This document shows positions 59,034 through 64,000 of a DNA stretch of 64,000 nucleotides, piece by piece. The notes beneath the pieces are model-generated. The model saw only the letters and a list, made by a program, of their open reading frames with translations. It searched no databases and was not told where the DNA came from. Numbering within the stretch: the first letter of the stretch is position 1; the number at the start of each line of letters is the position of its first letter. The stretch lies in contig OZ241861.1 in the NCBI GenBank assembly GCA_965202995.1, positions 1,922,001 to 1,986,000 of the forward strand. Direction: 5' to 3'. The stretch comes from UBA2991 sp965202995 (lineage in GTDB: Bacteria > Chloroflexota > Dehalococcoidia > Tepidiformales > Tepidiformaceae). A program made the translations under genes and the position numbers.

Positions 59034-59879
59034 ATGCCCCCGCTCCTCGAAGGCAAATCCGCCATCGTCACCGGCGCGGCGGTCGGGCTCGGCAACGCCT
59101 TCGCGCGGGCGCTGGCCGCGGAAGGCGCGAGCGTCACCGTCTGCGACGTGCGCGAGGACGTGCGCGCGCTCGAGGCGGAGGGCGTGGCCGCGCTCGCCCT
59201 CGTGGCCGACGTGAGCGCGCCCGCGGACGCCCGCCGCGTGGTGGACGGCCACGCCGCGCGCTTCGGCGGGCTCGACGTGCTCGTCAGCAACGCCGGCATC
59301 TGGCGCGCCAGCACGGCCACGGACGGCCTCGACAAGACGCTGGACGACTACGAGGCCGTCGTGGGCGTGAACCTGAAGGGCGTCTTCCTCTTCGGGCGCG
59401 CCGCCATCCCCCACCTCATCGCGGGCGGCGGCGGCCACATCGTCAACATCGGCACCGACCACGCCTGCACCTGCGGCACGCCCGTCCTGCGCCCCCACGA
59501 CGACGCCCCGAACTGCCCCTGGACGGGCGGCCCGCCGCGTCCCCCCGGCGGGGGCCCGGCCATGGACCTCTACGACGCCGCCAAGTGGGGCGTCACCGGC
59601 CTCACCATCTGCTGGTCGAAGGCGCTGGCCGCGCACGGCGTGCGCGTGAACGCGCTCTGCATGGGGGCCACGGACTCGCACATGCTGCGCGGCTTCCACG
59701 GCGACGGCCCCCTCCCGCCCCACACCATGCGCGCGGAGGACGTGGCCGCGCTCCTCATCGCGCTGCTGGCCGAGGGGCCGGACGGGCGCACGGGCCAGAA
59801 CATCAACGTCGCCGTGGGCCACCCCATCGTGCTGCCCCCGCCCGGCTCGCCCTACATTCACGAGGAGGCTTCGGCATGA
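59034..59879 (+). CDS. SDR-family oxidoreductase with an active-site insertion (281 aa)
   Basis: Short-chain dehydrogenase: NAD loop IVTGAAVGLGNAFA (about 11-24), VSNAGIW (about 83-89), NLKGVFLFG, and the Tyr-Lys pair YDAAKWG (about 181-187). The position of the catalytic Ser reads IVNIGTDHACTCGT, so Ser is replaced, and an extra stretch of about 25 Pro/Cys-rich residues precedes the Tyr. Activity may be altered. TATCAT (58994-58999) and GGGAGGGA precede the ATG; the longer frame from 58998 overlaps that hexamer. Confidence 0.85.
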   Translation: MPPLLEGKSAIVTGAAVGLGNAFARALAAEGASVTVCDVREDVRALEAEGVAALALVADVSAPADARRVVDGHAARFGGLDVLVSNAGIWRASTATDGLDKTLDDYEAVVGVNLKGVFLFGRAAIPHLIAGGGGHIVNIGTDHACTCGTPVLRPHDDAPNCPWTGGPPRPPGGGPAMDLYDAAKWGVTGLTICWSKALAAHGVRVNALCMGATDSHMLRGFHGDGPLPPHTMRAEDVAALLIALLAEGPDGRTGQNINVAVGHPIVLPPPGSPYIHEEASA

Positions 59880-60691
59880 GCGCGAACGCGGACACGGGAT
59901 TCCTCGACGGACGCTCCGCCATCGTCACCGGCGCGGCGCGCGGGCTGGGCGCGGCCTTCGCCGCGGCGCTGGCGGCGGAGGGCGCCACCGTGACGCTGTG
60001 CGACGTGAACCCCGCCGTGGAGGACGCGGCGGCGGCCCTCGGCGGGAACGCCCGCGCGCTCGTCGCCGACGTCTCCGTGCGCGCCGACGTGGAGCGCACC
60101 GTCGCCGCCGCGGCGGAGGCGGGCGGCGGGCTCGACCTGCTGGTCAACAATGCCGCGCGCTGGACGCGCAGCCCCGTCACGGACGATTGGGACAAGGCCC
60201 TCGCCGACTGGGAATTCATCATGGACGCGAACCTGAAGGGGGCGCTCATGATGGGGCGCGCCTGCGTTCCCCACCTCGTCGCGCGCGGCGGCGGCAACAT
60301 CGTCAACGTCAGCACCTACTACGTGCTGCCCGCCAGGAGCGCGGGCACGAACCCGCCCGGCACGGACCTCTACGCCGCCTCCAAGTGGGCGCTGAACGGC
60401 CTCACGCAGGCGTGGGCGCTGGCGCTGGCGGAGCACGGCGTGCGCGTCAACGCGCTCTGCATGGGGGCCACGGACACGGCCATGCTGCGCGGCCTCTTCG
60501 AGGGCGAGCCGCCCGCGGAGACGGTGGCCGCGTGGATGCGTCCGGAGCAGATCGCGGGCCAGCTGCTGGACCTGCTGCGCGAGGGCCCGGACGGTCGCAC
60601 GGGCGAGAACATCGGCGCGTGGGTGGGGGAGCCGGTGGAGCTGGGCCCGCGCAAGCCCCCGCACGAGGCCATCTCCGGCGCGCGGGAGTAG
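59876..60691 (+). CDS. SDR-family oxidoreductase (271 aa)
   Basis: Classical SDR: IVTGAARGLGAAFA (about 17-30), LLVNNAARW (about 90-98), INIVNVSTYY-like segment with the catalytic Ser (about 141-150), and YAASKWALNG (about 167-176). It is a paralogue of the preceding SDR, sharing VRVNALCMGATDxxMLRG and the ending EGPDGRTGxNI. ATG overlaps the preceding stop (ATGA), so the pair is co-translated and may act on the same substrate in sequence or as a heteromer. Confidence 0.88.
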   Translation: MSANADTGFLDGRSAIVTGAARGLGAAFAAALAAEGATVTLCDVNPAVEDAAAALGGNARALVADVSVRADVERTVAAAAEAGGGLDLLVNNAARWTRSPVTDDWDKALADWEFIMDANLKGALMMGRACVPHLVARGGGNIVNVSTYYVLPARSAGTNPPGTDLYAASKWALNGLTQAWALALAEHGVRVNALCMGATDTAMLRGLFEGEPPAETVAAWMRPEQIAGQLLDLLREGPDGRTGENIGAWVGEPVELGPRKPPHEAISGARE

Positions 60692-60693
60692 CG

Positions 60694-61590
60694 ATGAGCG
60701 TTGCGAAGGTGCCGCCCCGCGAGGAACTGCCCATCCCCACGCTGCGGGCGATTGAGCAGCGGGGCGGGTCGGCTTCGATTCACGAAATCGCGGAAGACGT
60801 GGCCGCACTCCTGAATCTTCCCGAAGAGGTTCTCGAAGTTCCCCATCTTGACGGTCCGCGGTCTGAGTTCCTGTACCAGGCCGCGTGGGCGCGGACCTAC
60901 CTGAAGCAGATGGACGCCGTCGAGAACAGCAGCCGGGGAGTCTGGTCCCTGACCGACTACGGCCGGCAACTGCTCGCGGATGCGTCGGTTGCGGAAGCCG
61001 ACACCCAGGCGCGGGTTCTCGCGCGTATCCGCGAGTACCGCAGAGCCGATGCCCGGGCCCGGGCATCCACCAGACAGGGAATTGCATCTGCCGAACCCGG
61101 CGACGATTCCCCCGACGAAGACGCCACGTGGCAGGACGCCCTGCTCGCCACCCTCCGGGCGATGTTGCCCGATGCCTTTGAGCGCCTCTGCCAGCGCGTG
61201 CTGCGCGAGCACGGGTTCACGGAAGTCGAGGTCACGGGCCGCAGCGGTGACGGCGGCATTGATGGCAAGGGCGTGCTGCGCATCGGGCTTGTCTCCTTCC
61301 CGGTCGTGTTCCAGTGCAAACGCTACGAAGGTTCCGTGGGCTCGGGGCAGATCCGCGACTTCCGTGGCGCGATGGTTGGGCTCGCGGAGAAGGGGCTGTT
61401 CCTCACGACCGGGCGCTTCAGCCGCAGCGCGCAGGACGAAGCCGTTCGCCCCGGCGCGCCCGCCATCGACCTCGTCGACGGCCTCGAACTCTGCGATCTC
61501 CTCAAGGACGCAGGGTTGGGCGTGCGAACGGAAATGGTCGAGCAGGTCAGCGTCGATTCCGCCTTCTTCGAGCAATTCGAACGCGGCTAG
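60694..61590 (+). CDS. mrr: Mrr-type restriction endonuclease (298 aa)
   Basis: Type IV restriction enzyme that cuts modified DNA. An N-terminal winged helix (TLRAIEQRGGSASIHEIAEDVAALLNL and GVWSLTDYGRQLL, about residues 16-95) is followed by the Mrr_cat nuclease: FERLCQRVLREHGFTEVEVTGRSGDGGIDGKG (about 163-192) with the metal Asp and FQCKRY (about 206-211) with the Q-x-K pair. It starts two bases after the SDR stop, and its codon use and GC look a little lower than those of the SDRs. Its stop shares CTAG with the convergent small gene. Confidence 0.9.
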   Translation: MSVAKVPPREELPIPTLRAIEQRGGSASIHEIAEDVAALLNLPEEVLEVPHLDGPRSEFLYQAAWARTYLKQMDAVENSSRGVWSLTDYGRQLLADASVAEADTQARVLARIREYRRADARARASTRQGIASAEPGDDSPDEDATWQDALLATLRAMLPDAFERLCQRVLREHGFTEVEVTGRSGDGGIDGKGVLRIGLVSFPVVFQCKRYEGSVGSGQIRDFRGAMVGLAEKGLFLTTGRFSRSAQDEAVRPGAPAIDLVDGLELCDLLKDAGLGVRTEMVEQVSVDSAFFEQFERG

Positions 61591-61835
61591 GCCGCCACGA
61601 TCTTCGCGCGCAGGCAGCGGAGCGCGCGGTTGAGGCTGGGTGCGACGCTGGCGGCGGCATCCACATCCCAGTCCGTGGCGACGAAATCGGTGAGTACGCT
61701 CGTATAGGCGGGGCCTGCGGATCGGCCGCTGTCCGGGTGCGGCACGATAGCCTCTCGCCGCTCGCGCCAGCGCGACTCCCGCACGATGGCGACGAGCCGT
61801 TCCTTCGGCTGCGCGATGGACTCAAGCCGTGCCAT
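61587..61835 (-). CDS. Hypothetical protein (82 aa)
   Basis: Small basic protein of unknown family (ARLESIAQPKERLVAIVRESRW). TATGGT lies 5 nt before the ATG, and its stop shares CTAG (61587-61590) with mrr. These two facts support it as a gene, but no homologue is recognised. A link to the flanking nuclease and ATPase genes is possible only from position. Confidence 0.5.
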   Translation of the reverse strand: MARLESIAQPKERLVAIVRESRWRERREAIVPHPDSGRSAGPAYTSVLTDFVATDWDVDAAASVAPSLNRALRCLRAKIVAA

Positions 61836-61883
61836 GCCCCACCATAGTGGGCGTGGCTCGCGGTGGGCGGGCGGAGGGTAGGC

Positions 61884-61988
61884 ATGGTGGTTCTGAAGGG
61901 CGGTTGCGGGCTGGCGCTGCTGGGCCTGTGCGGTTTGGGCGTGCTCGTGGGCGTGCTCATGTTCGTCGCCGTCCTGCCGTCGTGCTAG
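61884..61988 (+). CDS. Small single-span membrane protein (34 aa)
   Basis: Frame with a strong GGAGG site 6 nt before the ATG. After VVLKGG it is almost entirely hydrophobic (LALLGLCGLGVLVGVLMFVA) with three Cys, a single transmembrane segment. Its stop shares CTAG (61985-61988) with the stop of the convergent DUF4276-like gene, the same arrangement as two other convergent pairs here. Small membrane proteins next to nuclease systems can be toxins, but nothing else supports that. Confidence 0.5.
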   Translation: MVVLKGGCGLALLGLCGLGVLVGVLMFVAVLPSC

Positions 61989-62395
61989 GAAGGAGTGAGG
62001 GATGCCTGAGTGCGTAGCCCCACATCAAGAGGGATGCGGCCAGCGGAGACGCCCGCCCACCTGGCGAAGCCCGCCCGGTCGGCGAGCAGCCACGCCTCGA
62101 CCTCGCGCACGGCCACGCGAAAGCACATGCCCTCGGCGAGTTCGGGCAGCGTCTCCGCGACCAGTGCGGGCGCGCAGTCGGGTTTGAGGTCGAGGTCCAC
62201 GAGCACGAACCAGATTCCGCCGTAGCGCGCGCCTTCGTTGTAGCCGCCAATGTGTTCAAGCACATAGGGACGCCCCTGCTTCGGGGACACTTTCCCCGGT
62301 TGGCCGCCACAGAGCGTGATCAATCGTTCGGCGACGGCTTCATCAAGGTTGCCCTCGACGGCGATCCGCACTGCCACCGGCAAGGGCGCGGCCAA
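61985..62395 (-). CDS. DUF4276/TOPRIM-like protein, probably truncated (136 aa)
   Basis: RIAVEGNLDEAVAERLI (about 10-26), WFVLVDLDLKPDCAPAL (about 62-78) and FRVAVREVEAWLLADRAGFARW (about 92-113) match the three acidic blocks of DUF4276 proteins, which have a TOPRIM-like fold. Members are usually near 200 residues and continue after this point; here the frame ends soon after (GRIPLDVGLR...), so a frameshift or truncation is likely. The start is uncertain: TTG 62395, or GTG 62377. It begins three bases after the ATPase stop, the usual ATPase + DUF4276 pairing. Confidence 0.65.
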   Translation of the reverse strand: MAAPLPVAVRIAVEGNLDEAVAERLITLCGGQPGKVSPKQGRPYVLEHIGGYNEGARYGGIWFVLVDLDLKPDCAPALVAETLPELAEGMCFRVAVREVEAWLLADRAGFARWAGVSAGRIPLDVGLRTQASLTPS

Positions 62396-62398
62396 CGG

Positions 62399-63553
62399 CT
62401 ACCTCGCGTAGAAGGCGAGCTGGCTGGCGTTGGCGGGGCGCGTTTCGGGCAGCACCACGTCGCCCAGCGGAATGCCGCCCGCGACCATGCCGCGCAGTTC
62501 GGGGGTATCGGCCGCCAGACGAATGCCAGTGCCCTTTTCCCCCGGTTCCAGAATCAGCACTTCGTCGAGCCCGATCCCCTCGTCGCGCAGGAGTTCGGGC
62601 GAGTGCGTGCTGATGAGCGTCTGCCGTCCCGTACGCAGCTGCATCCGCGCGAGCATCTGGGGCACGTACTCGACGAGGCCGGGATGGAGCGAAATCTCCG
62701 GCTCCTCGAGCAGCAGCGGGCCGCCCGGCTCGAGGGTGGACCAGAGCAACCCCAGCAGCCGCAGCGTGCCGTCCGAGAAGTCCTGCTCGTTCTGCCAAAC
62801 GCCCCGGGCGCGCCAGTTCTCGTACTTGCCCCACAGGTGGGGGACGCCGAGCCCGTCCTTCTCCAGCTCAAGGCCGGCCAGCTGCGGAACCGCCACCTTC
62901 AAGGCCTCGCGGATGCGGCCCAGTCGCGCCTTCCGCGTCTGCGCGTGCGTGTTGGCGATGCGCTCAATCAGATCGGAGCCGTACTGATCATTCGCACGCA
63001 CTGGCAGGACGCCCGTTTCCCGAATGGACTGGGGAACGACGTGCAGGTAGGCGACCGAGGAGAAGAATTCAGCCAGATCCCGGAACTTGCCGTTGGCGGC
63101 GATCTGCTGCAGGTGGGTCTGCGTCAGGAGCGCCTTGTCATCTTTGTCGGCGGTGTTGGGACGGTTCAGGATCGTCTTCCCTTTGTGCCGAACCTGCTCT
63201 GCATCCACGACGGGTTCGCCCTCGTCGTCCTGCCCAAAACGGAGCAGGTATTCCCACTCGTCCTCGTCGTCCCCAACGGCGACCAGTATCTCGACGGACG
63301 GCTTGCGGCGGGCGGCAAGGCTGCGGATGCGAGAGATGCCCCCACGGGACCAGACCGCGTGCTCGAAGCCGCCACCCGGCGACGCCACGTCGCGCAGGAA
63401 GCGGAAGACGTCCAGCAGGTTCGACTTGCCCGAGGCGTTCGCGCCCACCAGGAAGGCGCGCCGCTGCAGCTCCACGTCGATGTCGACGAAGTTGCGCCAG
63501 TTCCGCAGGCGCAGCCGACGGAAGCGCATGGCCGAACGGGCGGACGACGGCAT
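62399..63553 (-). CDS. AAA-family (RecF/OLD-like) ATPase (384 aa)
   Basis: ABC-type ATPase of the AAA_15/AAA_21 group: Walker A VGANASGKSNLLDVFRFL (about 37-54), signature SDGTLRLLGLLW (about 264-275), Walker B GPLLLEEPEISLHPG (about 282-296) and the switch His in ISTHSPELL (about 314-322). Between them is a helical insertion. Such ATPases act with TOPRIM or DUF4276 partners in predicted anti-phage systems. GAGG and a TAGCAT hexamer (63570-63565) precede the ATG at 63553; an internal ATG (63529) also begins the conserved part. Confidence 0.85.
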   Translation of the reverse strand: MPSSARSAMRFRRLRLRNWRNFVDIDVELQRRAFLVGANASGKSNLLDVFRFLRDVASPGGGFEHAVWSRGGISRIRSLAARRKPSVEILVAVGDDEDEWEYLLRFGQDDEGEPVVDAEQVRHKGKTILNRPNTADKDDKALLTQTHLQQIAANGKFRDLAEFFSSVAYLHVVPQSIRETGVLPVRANDQYGSDLIERIANTHAQTRKARLGRIREALKVAVPQLAGLELEKDGLGVPHLWGKYENWRARGVWQNEQDFSDGTLRLLGLLWSTLEPGGPLLLEEPEISLHPGLVEYVPQMLARMQLRTGRQTLISTHSPELLRDEGIGLDEVLILEPGEKGTGIRLAADTPELRGMVAGGIPLGDVVLPETRPANASQLAFYAR

Positions 63554-63584
63554 GACGCCTCACATGCTACACCGCGCCGCGCGC

Positions 63585-64000
63585 CTACTGGCCCGCGACC
63601 GCGTCGCTCACGTGCTCCGCGCCGTCCACGTGCAGCGACACGCCCGAGATGAAGCGCGCCTCGTCCGAGTGCAGGAAGAGCGCCGCATGGGCCGTGTCCC
63701 AGCCCGTGCCCATGCGCCCGCCGAGGGGGACGCGGCTGTCGCGCGCGGCCACCAGCGTCTCGCGGTCCGCGCCCGCGGCCACGCGCGGCTCGATGGCCAT
63801 GGGCGTGTTCATGGCGCCCGGCAGGATGGCGTTGACGCGGATGTTGTCGCGCGCGTGCTGCGCCGCCAGCTGCTCCGTGAGCGCCAGCAGGGCCGTCTTC
63901 GTGGCCTTGTAGCCGAGGAAGGGGTAGGCGTGGCGCGCGGCCATGGAGGAGATGGCCACGATGGAGCCGCCGCCCCGCGCGCGCATGGCGGGAATGGCCT
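63585..64000 (-). CDS. SDR-family oxidoreductase, 5' end outside the window
   Basis: C-terminal half of a classical short-chain dehydrogenase: IVAISSMAARHA with the catalytic Ser, YKATKTALLALTEQLA with Tyr and Lys, IRVNAILPGAMNTPM and the end FISGVSLHVDGAEHV. The frame continues past base 64000, so the cofactor-binding part is not seen. An internal ATG (63986) is not the true start. It runs in the same direction as the ATPase gene, with 31 bases between. Confidence 0.88.
   Translation of the reverse strand, partial: AIPAMRARGGGSIVAISSMAARHAYPFLGYKATKTALLALTEQLAAQHARDNIRVNAILPGAMNTPMAIEPRVAAGADRETLVAARDSRVPLGGRMGTGWDTAHAALFLHSDEARFISGVSLHVDGAEHVSDAVAGQ

Noticed and set aside
61985..63553. Assignment as a PARIS or OLD (Gabija) system
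   Set aside because: The partner resembles DUF4276 rather than the DUF4435 or UvrD-like partners of those systems, and the ATPase has no C-terminal TOPRIM domain.

Overview
The window is a very GC-rich (by eye about 70%), gene-dense bacterial chromosome segment. Gene content fits a Chloroflexota genome of the Dehalococcoidia/SAR202 kind: several luciferase-like and F420-type oxidoreductases, an RraA-like protein, large secreted LRR and arylsulfotransferase-like proteins, and a topA / xer-aroQ-pepP-efp-xseA-xseB block. An actinobacterium is the main alternative; the assignment is inference, because there is no rRNA here. No insertion sequence, CRISPR array or complete prophage is visible.

Layout: 0-1 kb, two small genes, one HEPN-like. 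1.1-9.3 kb, a 2709-residue secreted LRR protein of six modules, preceded by a 14-C homopolymer. 9.3-11.2 kb, three RDD membrane proteins made by tandem duplication, with a decayed remnant. 11.2-14.9 kb, purL, a SnoaL-like protein and two VOC proteins. 15.1-20.2 kb, a two-gene unit: a secreted LRR protein followed by a metzincin-type protease with an unusual Cys/Trp repeat tail, partly in AT-richer DNA. 20.3-22.7 kb, a ROK kinase, a PPOX-type protein and an LLM oxidoreductase. 22.7-32.9 kb, topA and then a tightly overlapping operon: xer, aroQ, pepP, efp, xseA, xseB, a PurN-like gene and small proteins. 32.9-36.7 kb, two arylsulfotransferase-like paralogues framed by a perfect 24-bp direct repeat. 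36.7-42.1 kb, catabolic and redox genes, including a flavin-halogenase-like enzyme coupled to a MOSC protein. 42.2-46.9 kb, a SWIM protein, a tungstate-type TupABC transporter, an LLM oxidoreductase and a NYN protein. 46.9-50.7 kb, a five-gene sulfur operon (Rrf2 regulator, cysK, a sulfur carrier fused to a ThiF/MoeB-type E1, a free sulfur carrier, a cysM-like gene). 50.8-57.1 kb, an OGG1-like glycosylase, tRNA-Thr(CGU), a phage-type amidase beside a LexA-like palindrome, YihY, a TlpA-like protein, plsX and small proteins. 57.2-60.7 kb, a 14-repeat RCC1-like protein and two SDRs. 60.7-63.6 kb, a small defence-like cluster (Mrr nuclease, AAA ATPase, short DUF4276/TOPRIM-like protein). The last gene is a partial SDR.

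A recurring feature decides many starts: a TANNNT hexamer sits 5-8 nt before the start codon of about 18 genes on both strands, as expected for leaderless mRNAs, while internal operon genes use Shine-Dalgarno sites or ATGA/GTGA overlaps. Three convergent gene pairs share one CTAG as both stop codons. There is no gene-free stretch longer than about 210 bases.
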